Shown: positions 34,217 through 47,614 of the stretch, piece after piece
How the letters are laid out: every line of letters begins with the position of its first letter
Position numbering within the stretch: position 1 is the stretch's first letter
Assembly (NCBI GenBank): GCA_001972305.1
Contig: BDDD01002264.1
Span: 251,772-315,771 of the forward strand
DNA length: 64,000 bases
Source: Cephalotus follicularis
Taxonomy: Eukaryota; Streptophyta; Magnoliopsida; Oxalidales; Cephalotaceae
Direction of reading: 5' to 3'
The notes under the pieces: generated by a model
Database searches by the model: none
The model's input: only the letters and a program-made list of their open reading frames with translations
What the model was told of the DNA's origin: nothing
Program-made: the position numbers and the translations under genes

Positions 34217-35122
34217 TCAAAAACCTCCTTGACCTCTGTTGTCAGACTTTGTTGACTTAGCAGGATTATTACTCCCTTTCCCCTGTGACTGTGCGACCCT
34301 GTATTGATTAGTACGAGTCCGTTCCGCCCTTCTCTCAGTCGCATTGGCTTCCAGAATCATCGCCCTCTCAGCAATATCTACAAAATAGGTTAGCTGGAAC
34401 ATTAACAGATTAGATCTGATATCAGGTCAAAGGCCTTTCAGAAACCTTCGGATCATCCGTAATTCACCCTCCACAAGATAAGGTATATGTCTTGCCAGCT
34501 CCATAAATCTAGTCTGGTACTGAGCTACCGTCATATCCCCTTGACGTAACTCCATCAGTTCGGTCTCCCTTTGGTCACGTTCTATCTATGGCACATAAGT
34601 TTCAAGGAACTCAAACTGAAATCTGTCCCAAGTCCTATCAAGTCCATGAGATTCCCACTTTGCTTCAGTCCTTTCCCACCAATAGGTAGCCTCACCCCAT
34701 AAGCGGTATACAGTAAAGTTGAGTTTCTGCTCATCCGTACACTCCAGGGCAGCAAATATTTTCTCCAAGTCTCTAATCCACTGCTCGGCCACAGTAGAGT
34801 TCAGCTCACCATTGAATGTTGGAGGATTCTGTCTCATGAACCGCTCTAGATCTCGGCCAAATCCTCCGGTATGACAAACTTCAGGAGCCTGATGATAGGC
34901 CCAGTTAGCCTCATACATTTGCCAAATCTGTTCCATGTTCACCGCATTCGCTTGCATTTGCTGTTGAAAGAGATCAGCCATGCGGTCAAAATTGCTCCTC
35001 TCGTCATGCACTGGAGGAACATTCACTCCTTCATTTGCTGGCGGATCATGTTCGTGCACTGGCGGTGCATTGACTCCTTCATCGGCTCTACGCCTTCCTC
35101 TTCTACCTCTTCGTAGGTCCAT
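34217..35122 (-). pseudogene. Element D gag
   Basis: Two frames, 34586-35122 (178 codons from MDLRRGRRGRRRADEG) and 34217-34402, with a broken stretch between. Recognisable blocks are FGRDLERFMRQNPPTFNG, WIRDLEKIFAAL, YRLWGEATYWWERT and DRFQFEFLETYVP. The sequence after 34585 continues as capsid with stops. There is no stop after the N-terminal block, unlike A and E. Confidence 0.85.
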
Positions 35123-35210
35123 TCGGTTTCATATATGGAATGACATAATCATTAGGAAACAATTCACATAATTTCTGAGAAACTTATCCCAGCCAGCATA
35201 TATGGAATAT

Positions 35211-35222
35211 GCTCTGATACCA
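35211..35222 (-). other. Primer-binding site of element D (initiator Met tRNA)
   Basis: TGGTATCAGAGC on the minus strand, 3 nt from the LTR end at 35226. Confidence 0.92.
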
Positions 35223-35225
35223 TGC

Positions 35226-36005
35226 TGTCACACCCCGTTATTCCATTACATTTAGACAACATATGTGGCGATATCAGGAATAAGTAATAATCCAGTATTC
35301 AAATTAACAATTCAAATATATAAGCGGAAGCATTAATATCTGGATTATAAATAAAAGTCATCCGCACTCAGCCCATACTACGTGCTCGTACAATCCAACA
35401 ATTATCCTTATACATAAGGAAAGCAAAACAACTACAACGGAGTGCGAATCGTTCATTTCAAATACAGCACAACATAAGAATAACAATCTTAACAGAAATA
35501 GCAACTCTCCAAGCTTCAACAGCACTTCCCGTACGTCTTTGATTAATCTGAAATTGTAGGGGTTAGCCGTTGTCCTCACTTGGCTGAGTAGGAAGATAAT
35601 GCATGATAAAGAATATACAAATGCAACATGTATGCCATTTCATAGTTAAAATAACATTTTTAAGTATTCCAATATATAAGCAATCATGCCAAGTGGCCAT
35701 AGACAATACAATTCAAGAATACCGCACAAGGGTACAATCAACTCATACTGTGGTTGGGTGACACATGTCGCTACCTCCTATCACAAACTGCGCACCACCG
35801 ATCTATCACCCTACACTCCGAAGATGATAGATCAGGTAACATTTACTACCAGCGTTAGCGAAAAGTTTAACAAATAAGATCTGCAAGGCAGATAAGTTGG
35901 GTGGATACTCTAGCCAACTCCTGGCACATAGGATCACCTCCATAGTCAGTGACCTCTGCCATCACTCGACTAACGGCATTAAGCATAGACAATCAATTCA
36001 ATAAC

Positions 36006-36042
<37 letters not shown>

Positions 36043-37924
36043 GCAATATAGCAGTTGTTTTCTTTAAGAAACATATAACAATTCAATGACCGTACCTCAC
36101 GTTGGAGGAAAACGGTATCAATACAATAATGGTTCCTGGTTGGAGAACAAAACAGTAGGTAGCTCTCATAGGAGGAGTAGTAAGTCATTGGCAATAAGTT
36201 TTCATTTTGAAATCTTTAGTTAAAACCATATTCGTGCTTATAGCACTAGTTGGTTTAATCCTTTGAAAGTAAGGAACAATAGTGTTTAAGAACACCCAAG
36301 CGAGTATATACTAATTGTAACAGTAGCATATGCAGCAGATTAATAAGGCACAAAAGTAATTCGAGGATTCAATAAATTCATTAGCATACCATAGTCATTC
36401 TTGCACAACTTTCACAAGGAGCGCATACGTCCTTTAATTTCTGAGATGTAATTATATAAGGCCAGGATTGACTATTACAGCCATCCCATATGGAAGCCAG
36501 GTTAATTACTTTAATTTAAGGTCTAAACAGAACCTATATCAGAAATTTATCCCAGGACAGTCGGCTGTTGGGTTGAGTAGTCGACTGTTTTCACTTAACA
36601 GTCGACTGGATAGATTGAGTAGTCGACTACTTTGCCCAGAAATTGGCAGGCAGTAGCAGGGTATGCATATTCAATGTCCAAATACTAACTCACTCAACAC
36701 ATGCAATCAAATAGAAATTAACCATACATGATATGCATATTATATCTTCAAAAACATGTCATTACCCCTACCTTAAATGCTATCCCGAAGTCAAATTGGA
36801 TTGACCTCTCTCTTTAATGTCCAAAGCTCTTTCACCAACTTAACCTTCCAATCTCAGCAGGATTGATCTATAACAATGCATGCTCGAAGGTTCAGACATT
36901 TAATCAGTAAGTTCAACTAATTATCCAGTTACAGATTACTACTCCAACATTAGCTCATCAATAGTTCATTACGCCTCACTTTCACATTTTAAACCACTAC
37001 TCCTTTCATCTCTAATTTCCAGGTTCAATCACTCGTATACATGTTAACAGTGGATATACATTATTAACATCAGTATGTTTAATCCACTAACAACCTAATA
37101 TCTAACTACTAGCTCATCATTAGCTCATAAGTTTCAACTCTCATTGAACCATTTATTACTTCTATCTCAATTCAAACTTATTAAATCATAATCAAGTTGA
37201 CAGTGGTTATAATACTTAGATTCAGTAACATAATTATCATCCTTATACCCATGGCAATGAATTCGGATTAGGGACATACCAAGAACTCAAGCTTCACTCT
37301 CCTTGAAATCTCTAATCCTCAACATGCAAGCTCCAACAACTCTCCAGCAAGCTCTCCTCTATACTCAGTGTTCTCTAACTCTCAAAACACTCAGGCAACC
37401 TCTGTTTATAAAGGAAAAGTATTCACAATCCCGTTTTCAGTCATAATTCTACCATTCAACACTTCCTCCTCTCTCTCACATGTTCACTTCTCTCTCACAT
37501 TTTTTTCTTCCCATTTCTGTTTTGAAGGTTACAGGCCTGCAGAGCACATGCAAGGCACTCCTTTTTGCATGCTACGGCTGCTGGTGACTTCGCCTAACAC
37601 CTGTCCATCATGCAATGCATGCAATGCCACAACTCTATCTCACATGCATGCACAGACACCTGTTCTGTGCCGTTCCAGTCGACTGTCTTTAACCGGTAGT
37701 CGACTGTCACACCACGCATCAGACAGTCGACTGTTCCCTTTGACAGTCGGCTGTTTGAGCTGATTTTAGGGTTCCTTAAATTTGTTTGCCAATTTGTATT
37801 TGAAACCAAGCCAAGTATTCACTAATCACAAATTTCATGATAAATGGTCAATTAATCTCAACTAAAATGTATATTTTATTTAAAATTGGAGCAATATACA
37901 TTAATTGAAATTGCGGTTATTACA
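35226..37924 (-). repeat. 5' LTR of element D (2699 bp)
   Basis: It is collinear with 27806-30516. It contains a TA microsatellite at about 36008-36037 that is shorter in the other copy. The donor is TTCTTG|GTATGTCC instead of GTAAGT. GTCGAC-core clusters lie at about 37675-37753 and 36555-36630; the second has fewer units than in the 3' LTR. Confidence 0.92.
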
Positions 37925-37929
37925 ACTAT

Positions 37930-39731
37930 CTCCCTTACAAGTTTAGAGGTTATCTTTGATGAAAGTTTATAAATGGTATATTGAAAAGGTTGAATCTTTT
38001 ATGTGTTAATCGGTATTAAGCAAGGAAGTTTGCTAAAAATCTCTTGTGGTACAACGTGTAACATTGAAGATGAATATAGTTGGATGTGTTAGTATTTTGA
38101 AGGAATAAAATTCATAGTGGGATGTCCTTTGTAATTAGAATAAAAGTGACAGGAATTAAAAATGAATGCCAATATATCGAATTTATATGATTTTAATTAC
38201 TAATGTTTATTGGAATAATCTTTTGAGTACTATAAGTGTTTGAGGAGATGATTTATTGATAGATATCAATAAACGATACGATTGATATTTGAGGTAATCA
38301 AAGTAATGAAACCATAGAGATCATTTGGCATTAATAAAGGTGATATATGTGTAAGTCTCGGAGAATGCATGTAATGATTTTTGGTGATTTAAAATTCTAC
38401 TTGGAGGAAAATGATAAACTTGATGATGCAAACTATTTATTTAGTCACGATTATACTATTTATTGGGCTGATTAATGAATTCATAGTTTAAAGGTTGATA
38501 TATGGGTTATGAAAATCATCGATGTGTGGTGTTAGACTAGAAAGTGTTTAGGGAATGGTGATATAGATGAGTGTTTAACGATTGATGTTTAGTTTTGGGA
38601 ACGAATCTTCTATATTGAGGGGTGAAAATCGATATGAATTTTAAGATAAAGTTTTAGAGTTAGGATTATTCATATATGAGAGTTTGAGAGTTTGAGTGAT
38701 TGGTGGAACCGTTAGCGGAGTACAATGCAGGATTAAGCCTATAAGGGTTGTGTCTAGAAGACATCACATATTGTGGAAGAATGCCGGCTCTGCACAGATA
38801 TTTAAAGATAGGGATTTGAAACTCAAGCAGAGATGATTAAGGACTACGATTACGCGAACGAATACCTCAGGGCAATGCAAACCTGGTTACATATGCTTTG
38901 AATAAGAAGTTTTCTACTTTTCTTGCTCATCTTTGGATGAGTTATTCATTTTGTTAGAGGGTGAACTTGTCAGCCTCGGGCAGCGGAACTCTATCGTCTA
39001 CTCTTCGGGTGAGACCGATATTGCTGGACAGGATCAGTAATGCACAGTGATAATATCGTAAGCACACCGACTACTTACATTGAGACAACAAATGCTGATG
39101 TATGGGGACAGGTTATGTGCGTTTCACAATGAAACCGTCAAACGTAAGTTTTTGAGAAAGCTATAACTCATCTTACATGATGGATTCTAGTAGTGCCAAG
39201 TGTATCATAACTGGAGGGAGCACTTCTGGTAGAACAACATGAAGAGAGATATCATAGCTTCGATAACCAGATGTTCAACATACCTGAAAGTCAATGCAGA
39301 GTAACAGCAAACTTCAAAAACTATTACATCTACTCTATTTTTCTCAAGCGAAAGTGGGAGCATATCATGATAGACTCATTACATGACCTATGTGGACACA
39401 GCTAAGGTACAATGCGATATAAGTCATACTGGAATGACCCACCCAAACCACTAACTTCTGTCGATCCGGCTCACCTATGATGTAGACTGCCTTAGGGTGT
39501 GATCATACCAACACTAATGCACCAGATCCCATATGAACGTCGAAAATAAACGTGCTTGGGCGAGAATAGTACTAAGATGGGCTTTGTCTCAGAACTTTCA
39601 CAGACACAGGCAAGACATGACTATGACCGACTTAACAAATTGATTTATTTCTATCGATTCGGGTTATTGATGGTGTAGATTGCTTGGCAACGTTATATAT
39701 ATATATATGTGAAATTATCAAGCTTCTTATG
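37930..39731 (+). pseudogene. B2: decayed pol, RNase H tail and integrase
   Basis: This continues B2 after the D insertion. The first 900 bp shows no clear domain. At 38833-38945 a reading gives an RNase H tail with GNANLVTYALNKKFS, matching the [13 protein letters not shown] block. From about 39178 integrase follows: NMKRDIIASITRCSTY, KWEHIMID, then the 5S-like block, then a second core start (LSQTQARHD, DRL.KLIYF). It is interrupted by element C at TTATG (39727-39731) and resumes at 47369. Stops are everywhere. Confidence 0.7.
39496..39581 (+). pseudogene. 5S rRNA-derived segment, copy 2
   Basis: GGTGTGATCATACCAACACT through ACTAAGATGGG matches plant 5S rRNA. It keeps ATCATACCA and GTGCTTGGGCGAGAATAGTA better than copy 1, while copy 1 keeps other parts better. 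Both end at the same base (GATGGG) and are followed by the same integrase sequence, so the insertion is ancestral to both B copies. Confidence 0.85.
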
Positions 39732-41931
39732 TGTCAGGACCCGTTCCCGCTCTAGCCTTGGGACACGTGTCCTGCTGGGGATGGCACTCCTCAGCCAACA
39801 ACCCTCTCAAAACTAAACTGCTCAAACAACTCAAAGAGGAACGCTCTAGAGATTTATTACACGAAAGCCCAAGGAGAAAGGCCTAGCAAAGCGCGTGACA
39901 TAAGCGGGGCTTAAAAGGGCAGAGGACAAAAGGACCCGAGGACTCAAACTCCCCGTTTTTAAGTCTCCACTACCGTGTCCAATAACTCCGAAACTCGCCG
40001 CATCACTTTACATCCAAGGAAGCACCTTGTCCTCTGCTCTTTACTCCTTTTCTCTATTCCAAGAGTGCACCTCAACAACACCTAAACTCAAAACCCTGTA
40101 GCTTCAGAAACTTCAAGTCGTCGTTGGAACTCTCTCTCACTTGGATCCTCTGACTTTCTTCCGAGGACTCCTTCTCGGCCTCTTACTACAAAAGTACCAT
40201 CAACACCTGAGGACACCCTACCTCCTCGAGTAAAACCTCTTAATCTTGAACAATCATCCCCTATCGTGCTCTACTATTCCATGCTATGCTATCCTCAGCT
40301 ACGCTATCCGAGGACTCCCTAGATCCTTGGACAGACCTGATAACACAAAACTCATAACATAAAACATTACTCAAAACACAAGACATAACTAATCTACTAG
40401 CTCAAAACATCAAAGACTTTCTTGAAAGTATAAATTCATTACATGATTATCCTCTGACAAAACATACACTGCCTTCTCTGATTAGCAAAAGAAAAACATA
40501 GCTTTCTTCTTTAAACTTAACACATACAAAAAGAAACAGCTCTCGGCTACTCTACAACTAAAAAATAAGGCAGAGGACCCAAAAGAATGCCCAAAATAAA
40601 GCAAGCTAAACGCCCGAGCTAATGTTCCGAGGTGCCAAGCTCGAACACTACCTTTGCTTAGCTTTCTAATGCTGGGTTGGAGGAACTCCTCCAACCAACT
40701 AGTCTGCAAAACAAACTGTGAGGGGATTAGTCCAACTGACTAAGTGAATGAGAACAAAACATCCTCGGTTGCATTCATAAAAAAAAAAAAGAATGCGCTG
40801 AAGAAACTTGCCGTGGACATGAATAAAATCCCAACTGGGGAAGAAACCTATGTCAACAAATATGCCATGGAGTACAACAAAGAAAAGCTCAAAGTACTTG
40901 AAAAACTTACTCTTTTCTCTGCTTAGCTGATACTAGAGTGCTCATGAAAACTGAAATAAACTTAAGAAACCATTAAAAAGAGTTCTCTGAAAAGGGGGTC
41001 CTTCATGGCTAAAATGCAGAGGATAACGAACTAAGCTGGAAAATAGTTTTTCACTAATATGCTTTGCTTTGCTATTTACATAAGTATAGTTGCCAACTTA
41101 TAGTGGCCTAAGCTGAGCTGATCTTTGGCCTTAGCCATAACTGGGCAGCTTGCCTACCGAGAACCTTTGTTCTCCTCTGTGCTTACATAAACACGGAATA
41201 AGAGTAAACCAAGGACTGGATCCTCCACTGAAATCCTACTAAAGGCTCTAATATCTAAACTCAGTAACTTAGCCCTGCTGTACTGAAACCGCTTTACACT
41301 GTCCTAGCAATAGAGTCAGCGAGATCCAGGTATGGAACCCGGGGACAGACTCGCTCGTCTTCTCATCCTAGCGATGAGGAGGTCGAGGAGGACGGAGCTA
41401 TGTACATATGTGGTCGGCTGCACTCAAACCGCTGTACACTGTCCTAGCCACAATGTAAGGAGATCCAGGTATGGAACCCGGGGGCAGACTCACTCAACAA
41501 CCCATCTTTGAGAATGGGTACGCCGAGGAGGGGCACGTACTGTTACAGCTCAGGAAAGTGACTAATCAATTGGACAAAGATTGAGCTCTAGTGCTCGGAA
41601 TTCACTCCTCTCACAAGGAAGACTTACATAAAACACTAGAGAAACAATTCCCGTTGAAACTCACTGACTCCTCTGAATTGAACTAGAAGAGATTCATCAA
41701 GAAATTTCACAAAGATTTAAACAACTCATAAGGAAAGGATGTCCCACCCACAGTTCTTGCTACTTCCTTGGATGCTAACTCTTCTCTTCTTTTTTTCAGC
41801 TACGTTCCTTTGTTGGCTTGACTGCTTCCCTTCTTTCTTCTCGTCTGTTTCTTCCTCTGCTGTGCTCAGAAAGCTTCGAACTGCTACTGGTCCGGGATTC
41901 AAGGAACGGAAATGAAGAAGAAAAACCAGAG

Positions 41932-41971
<40 letters not shown>

Positions 41972-43231
41972 TTCACTCTAACCGGCTGAAGCTAAGAGAA
42001 AGAAAAGCCAAACTAAGAAAATATCTTTACTAAACCCAACTTAAGCCATCATTAGCCTTGAAAAAAAGTAATCTTCGTCAACAAGCATGGCACTTTAGTC
42101 CTAACACTTTCTAAAATCTCACGTAAACCTTGGCTCATAAGTTCCTCCTCCTTACCATAATTATACATAAGCCCCAAAGTCCAAATAAGGCATATTAAAC
42201 ATAAAAAAAATTCTTATACTCGAGAAAGGTTACGGGGCGTTATAGGAATCCTACTAAATGCTCTAATCTCTAAACACTGTAACTTAGCTCTGCTGTACTC
42301 AAACCGCTTTACACTGTCCTAGCAACAGTGTTAGCGAGATCCAGGTATGGATCCTGGGGATAGACTTGCTCATCTTTTCATCCTAGTGATGAGGAGGCCA
42401 AGGAGAACGAACCTATGTACATATGTGCTCGGCTGCACTCAAATCGCTGTACACTATCCTAGCCACAATGTAAGGAGATCCAGGTATGGAACCCAGGGCA
42501 GACTCACTCAATAACCCATCTTAGAGAATGGGTATGCCGAGGAGGGGGGTGAGCATGTACTGTTACCACTCAGGAAAGTGACTAATCAGTTGGACAAAGC
42601 TTGAGCTCTAGTGCTCGGAAATCACTCATCTCACAAGGAAGACTTACATAAAACGCTAGGGAAACAATTCCCGTTAAAACTCACTGACTCCTCTGAACTA
42701 AACTGAAAAGAGATTCATCAAGAAATATCACAAAGATTAAAACAACTCATAAGGAAAGGATGTCCCACTCAAAATTCTTGCTACTTCCTCGGACGCTAAC
42801 TCTTCTCTTTTTTTTTCTGCTACGTTCCTTTGTTGGCTTGACTGCTTCCCTTCTTTGTTCTCGTCTGTTTCTTCCTCTGCTATGCTCAGAAAGCTTCGAA
42901 CTGCTACTGGTCCAGGCGCCAAGGAACGGGGAAGAAGAAGAAAAACTAGAGCTCTCTCTCTCTCTAACTGGCTGAAGCTAAGAGAAAGAAAAGCCAAACC
43001 AAGAAAATGTATTTACTAAACCCAACTTAAGCCATCATTAGCCTTGAAAAAAGTAATCTTCCTCAACAAGCTTTGCACTTAGTCCTCACACTTTCTAAAA
43101 GCTCACTTAAACCTTGGCTCATAACTTTCTCCTCATTACCATAATTATACATAAGCCCCAAAGTCCAAAGAAGGCATATTGAACATGAAAAAAAAATTTC
43201 TTATACTCGAGAAAGGTTACGGAGCGTTACA
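39732..43231 (-). repeat. Compound 3' LTR of element C: full LTR plus partial copy
   Basis: 39732-42244 is a full LTR, ending TGTCAGG on the left and GGCGTTATA on the right (degraded TGTAACGCC). 42245-43231 repeats the first 990 bp or so of LTR, with an offset of about 1015 bp, and ends GAGCGTTACA. The 5' LTR has no such duplication. A TC microsatellite is at 41939-41968. A 140-bp duplicated block (CCGCTTTACACTGTCC) starts at about 41286 and 41426. Confidence 0.88.
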
Positions 43232-43246
43232 TTCTCCCTCCCTTAA
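43232..43246 (-). other. Polypurine tract of element C
   Basis: Minus-strand TTAAGGGAGGGAGAA abuts the 3' LTR. The preceding sequence is TTTTGAGGACAAAATTTC, the plant Ty3 pre-tract motif. Confidence 0.88.
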
Positions 43247-43377
43247 GAAATTTTGTCCTCAAAATTCCTCAAGCAAGCTATAGGGAGAACTGTTCTATCA
43301 TCTCTGGCTTCTATACCACTCTGCTTATCCTATAACTTATGCTATAACTTAACATACATAGAAGAGCCACATAACTT

Positions 43378-44729
43378 AAAAACTCACCCGAAGCGTTCTT
43401 GGGAGCTATCATGTCTTCTCCTCTGGCAAGAGAGAAAACTCTTGCTGTAGGTCGTGGTCTGCTTGGAGGTCTGCCACCACCTGATCTGGCCATACTGTTC
43501 TGGGGTGCTAAGAAGCTTGTCCTTGGCACTGCCGATTGCTAACTTGGTAGTGTTGTTCCATTGCTTGGAGTTTACTTCTCTGCTGAGGCTGCCACTGGTG
43601 TCATCGCCTCACTAAGAGATTGCTGGGGACAATCTCTATTTATGTGTCCTTCCTCACCACACCTGTAGCATCCCGAACTTCCCTTCTTGCACTCTCTAGA
43701 ATGTAGATTACCACAAACCTTGCATTGGGGTTGTTTGCTGCTCTGATAGGTACTCTCTTGCCCACCACTGGTAACTGGAGTAGTCTGCGTTTGTTGAGGA
43801 GCTCCACCTCTGACGTTTCCCGAGGACTGAGGTCCCCATTACTTATGAACTTTGGAAGGATTATCTACTTTCTCGGATTGGTGCACGACTCTCTTCCGGC
43901 CTTGCTCTTGTCTAATCCTATGGTCTGCTATACTCGACTCTATCCTCTTTGCAGATTCTACAAGATTGCCAAACACCGACCATGAGGTAACGGATACCAT
44001 GTGTCTGATCTCGGGTCTAAGGCCCTCAGGAAACTTTTGACATCTCTCTTCTTGATCAGCTGCAAGAGCTGGAGTGAAATGTGACAACTCCATGAACTGG
44101 TACTCGTACTGAGATACGAATCCATTGCCTTGTCATAGGTGGAGGAACTCTCTTCTCTTCTCTTAAACAAACGTAGGTGGAAAGAAATACTGCCTAAACT
44201 CCTTCTTGAACTTCTCCCACATGATCTCTACCAAACTCTCATGTCGAGCTACAAGAGCTTCCCACCATCTTCGAGCACCTTTTGATAGGAAGAAAGACTT
44301 GTTCCTTACCCTTGAATCCTCTACTATCTCGAGCCATGTGAAAATCTCTTCAAGGTGGGTCAACCACACATCTGCATCTATGGGGTCTCCTATTCCCTCA
44401 AACGACGTTTCACCTAACCATTGCATGCGTTCGATAGGAAGGGGTTGGGGTCTAACCAATCCCATTGTCTGAGCCCACATCGTTGCTGCTTGCATCATCT
44501 CCAAAGTTCCACTAGCGGGTGCTGGGGGAGGCTTACGCGTAGCTGAATGCGTTGCTGGGATCTGCTCCTCTAGTACCTATCAAGCTCCTTGTCATTCTAC
44601 TCCCACATTCACTTGATCCACTTGCACTTCCATAGGAACCTCTTGTTCCTCAGTTTGATGAGGAATCGCTCTTCCACTGCCTTTGCCGCGACCTGTACCA
44701 CGAGCCGCGCTACGAGTCTGAGGTGGCAT
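43378..44729 (-). pseudogene. Element C gag, broken
   Basis: The likely start is MPPQTRSAARGTGRG at 44729. A TGA follows after about 45 codons. A 113-codon capsid frame (44163-44504) has MQWLGETSFEG, VWLTHLEEIFTWLEI and ARRWWEALVARH. Frameshifted capsid parts follow to about 43840. A CCHC knuckle CYRCGEEGHINRDC, preceded by a degenerate CKVCGNLHSREC, lies at about 43632-43726. The reading stops near 43378 after ARVFSLARGEDMIAP, the gag-protease boundary seen in other Ty3 elements. Pol therefore seems deleted just before protease. Confidence 0.8.
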
Positions 44730-44853
44730 CTTCTTCAACAACAACAGGCTAACGTATCATGCTATCATCACAAACTAAATGCAATGCATGAATGCAACCC
44801 ATAAAGAAACCCCAGTAACAATCTTAGAAAGCACAAGAAAACTCAAACCTACT

Positions 44854-44864
44854 CTCTGATACCA
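44854..44864 (-). other. Primer-binding site of element C (initiator Met tRNA)
   Basis: TGGTATCAGAG on the minus strand, 3 nt inside the 5' LTR end. Confidence 0.88.
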
Positions 44865-44867
44865 TAC

Positions 44868-47363
44868 TGTCAGGACTCGTTCCCGCTCTAGCCTTGGGAC
44901 ACGTGTCCTACCGGGGATGGCACTCCTTAGCCAATAACCCTCTCAAAACTAAACTTCTCATACAACTCGCAGAGGAACGCTCCAGAGATGTATTACGCGA
45001 AAGCCCGAGGAGAAAGGCCTAACAAAGCGCATAACATAAGCGGGGCTTAAAGGGCAGGGGACAAAAGGACCCGAGGACCCAAACTCCCCGTTTTTAAGTC
45101 TCCACTACCTTGTCAAAGAACTTCAAAACGTGCCGTATCACTTTACATCCAAGGAAGCACCTTGTCTTATGCTCTTCACTCCTTTGCTCTACTCCAAGAG
45201 TGCACCTCAACAACACCTAAACTCAAAACACTGTAGCATCAGAAACTTTAAATCGTCCTCGGACCTTTCTCTCACTTGGATACTTTGACTTTCTTCCGAG
45301 GACTCCTTCTCGGCCTCTTAATACAAAAGTACCATCAATACCCGAGGACACCCTACCTCCTCGGGTAAAACCTCTTAAGCTTGAACGATCATCCCCTGCT
45401 GTACTCTACTATTCCCTACTATGCTATCCTCAGCTACGCTATCCGAGGACTCCCTAGCTCCTCGGATAGACCTCATAACACAAAACTCATAACATAAAAC
45501 ATTCCTCAAAACACAAGACATAACTAATCTACTATCTCAAAACATCAAAACCTTTATTGAAAGTATAAATTCATTACATGATTGTCCTCGGACAAAACAT
45601 ACACTGCCTTCTCTGCTCGGCAAAAGAAATACATATCTTTCTTATTTAAACTTAACACATAAAAAAAGAAATAGCACTCGGCTACTCAACTACAAAAAAA
45701 AAAGGTAGAGGAACCCAAAAGAATGCCCAAAACAAAGCAAGCTAAACGCCCGAGCTGATGTTTTGAGGTGCCGAGCTAGAAAACTACCTTTGCTTAGCTT
45801 TCTAATGCTGGGTTGGAGGAACTCCTCCTACTAGCTGGTCTGCAAAAAAAAAACTATGAGGGGATTAGTCCAACTGACTAAGTGAATGAGAACAAAACAT
45901 CCTCGGTTGCATTCATAAAAAAAAAAGAATGCGTTGAAGAAATTTACCACGGACATGAATAAAATCCCAATTGGGGAAGAAAGTTATATCAACAAATATG
46001 CCATGGAATAAAATAAAGAAAAGCTCTAAGTACTTGAAAAACTTACTCTTTTCTCTGCTTATCTGATACTAGAGTGCTCTTCAAAAATAAAATAAACTTA
46101 AGAATACAACTGTTAAAAAGGGTTCTCTAAAAAGGGGGTTCTTCTTGGCTAAAATTCCGAGGAGAACGAACTAAGCTGGAAACTTGTTTTTCTCTGATAT
46201 GCTTTGCTTTGCTGTTTATATAAGTGTAGTTTCCAACTTATAGTGGCCTAAGTTGAGCTGATCTATGGCCTTAGCCATAACTGGGCAGCTTGTCTGCTGA
46301 GAACCTTTGTTCTCCTCCATGCCTACATAAACACGGAATAAGAGTAAACCGAGGACTGGCTCCTCCACTGAAATCCTACTAAAGGCTCTAATCTCTAAAC
46401 TCGGTAACTTAGCTATGCTATACTCAAACCGCTTTACACAATCCTAGCAATAGTGTCAGCGAGATCCAGGTATGGAACCCGGGGACTGACTCGCTCGTCT
46501 TCTCATCCTAGCAATGAGGAGGCTGAGGACGACGGAGCTATGTACATATGTGGTCGGCTGCACTCAAACCGCTGTACATTGTCCTAGCCACAATGTAAGG
46601 AGATCCAGGTATGGAACCTGGGGGTAGACTCACTCAATAACCCATCTTCGAAAATGGGTACGCCGAGGTGGGGGATGTGCACATACTGTTACCACTCAGG
46701 AAAGTGACTAATCACTTGGACAAAGCTTGAGCTCTAGTTCTCAGAATTCACTCCTCTCACAAGGAAGACTTACATAAAATGCTAGGGAAACAATTCCCAT
46801 TAATACTTACTGACTCCTCTGAACTGATCTGAAAGAGTTTCATCAAGAAATATCACAAAGATTAAAACAACTCATAAGGAAAGCATGTCCCACTCACAGT
46901 TCTTGCTATTTCCTCAGACGCTAACTCTTGTTTTTTTTTATGCTACGTTCCTGTGATGGCTTGACTGCTTCCCTTCTTTCTTCTCGTCTGTTTCTTCCTC
47001 TGCTATGCTCAGAAAGTTTCAAACTGCTATTGGTCCAGGCGCCAAGGAACGGGGACAAAGAAGAAAAACCAGAGCTCTGTCTCTCTCTGTCTCTCTCTAA
47101 CCGGTCGAAGCTAAGAGAAAGAAAAGCCAAAATATGAAAATATCTTTACTAAACCCAACTTAAGCCATCATTAGCCTTGACAAAAGTAATCTTCCTCAAC
47201 AAGCTTTGCACTTTAGTCTTCACACGTTCCAAAATCTCGCTTAAACCTTGGCTCATAACTTCCTCCTCCTTGCCATAATTGTACATAAGCCCTAAAGTCC
47301 AAAGAAGGCATGTTAAACATAAAACAAAATTCTTATACTCCAGAAAGGTTACGAGGCGTTACA
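44868..47363 (-). repeat. 5' LTR of element C (2496 bp)
   Basis: Runs from TGTAACGCCTCGTAACC (47363) to CCTGACA (44868). A donor-like AACT|GTGAGTGG starts at 46897. An acceptor GGACTAATCCCC...TTTGCAG ends at 45840. The donor in the 3' LTR reads GTGGGT and is weaker. It has many CCGAGGAC-type words also common in family J. Confidence 0.9.
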
Positions 47364-47368
47364 TTATG

Positions 47369-47614
47369 GCTTTAGTATGCATCGTGTTGGGCAAAGGTTT
47401 GAGGTTTACTTCATGATTTTGGCTGAATGATTAGAGTACCTCGGAGACTACTTGGTGTTCAATAGAACTTATCCCTCTTAAACAAATAGTAAGCAGAGAA
47501 TAGCAAATAGACGTTGGAAGACGTTTGAGAACTTGTGTTATGGACTTCAAGAATAATTGGGATATTCCCTTAGTGTTGATCGAGTTTACCTGTAATAGCA
47601 GATATTAGGTTAAT
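47369..47614 (+). pseudogene. B2: integrase core, downstream piece
   Basis: It is collinear with B1 14165-14412, including the FTS.F-type region and AYNSSY-like part, with many stops. It is cut off by the 3' LTR of element E at 47615. No B2 sequence is recognisable beyond E within the window. Confidence 0.7.

Larger units (their letters stand above)
27806..37924 (-). mobile_element. Element D: complete-length Ty3/Gypsy chromovirus
   Basis: LTRs are at 27806-30516 and 35226-37924, both TGTAATAACCGC...GGGGTGTGACA on the minus strand. The target duplication ACTAT is at 27801-27805 and 37925-37929. Primer site, gag, protease, RT, RNase H, integrase with chromodomain-like tail and polypurine tract are all present in order. 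The LTRs are very similar, implying a fairly recent insertion into B2. Stops and substitutions in every coding block make it defective. Confidence 0.95.
39732..47363 (-). mobile_element. Element C: non-autonomous gag-only LTR element
   Basis: TSD TTATG is at 39727-39731 and 47364-47368, and host B2 is continuous across it. On the minus strand: 5' LTR 47363-44868, primer site, broken gag 44729-43378, polypurine tract 43246-43232, compound 3' LTR 43231-39732. The interior is only 1636 bp and has no protease, RT, RNase H or integrase. It resembles the TR-GAG type of non-autonomous elements that depend on enzymes from another element. Confidence 0.92.
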
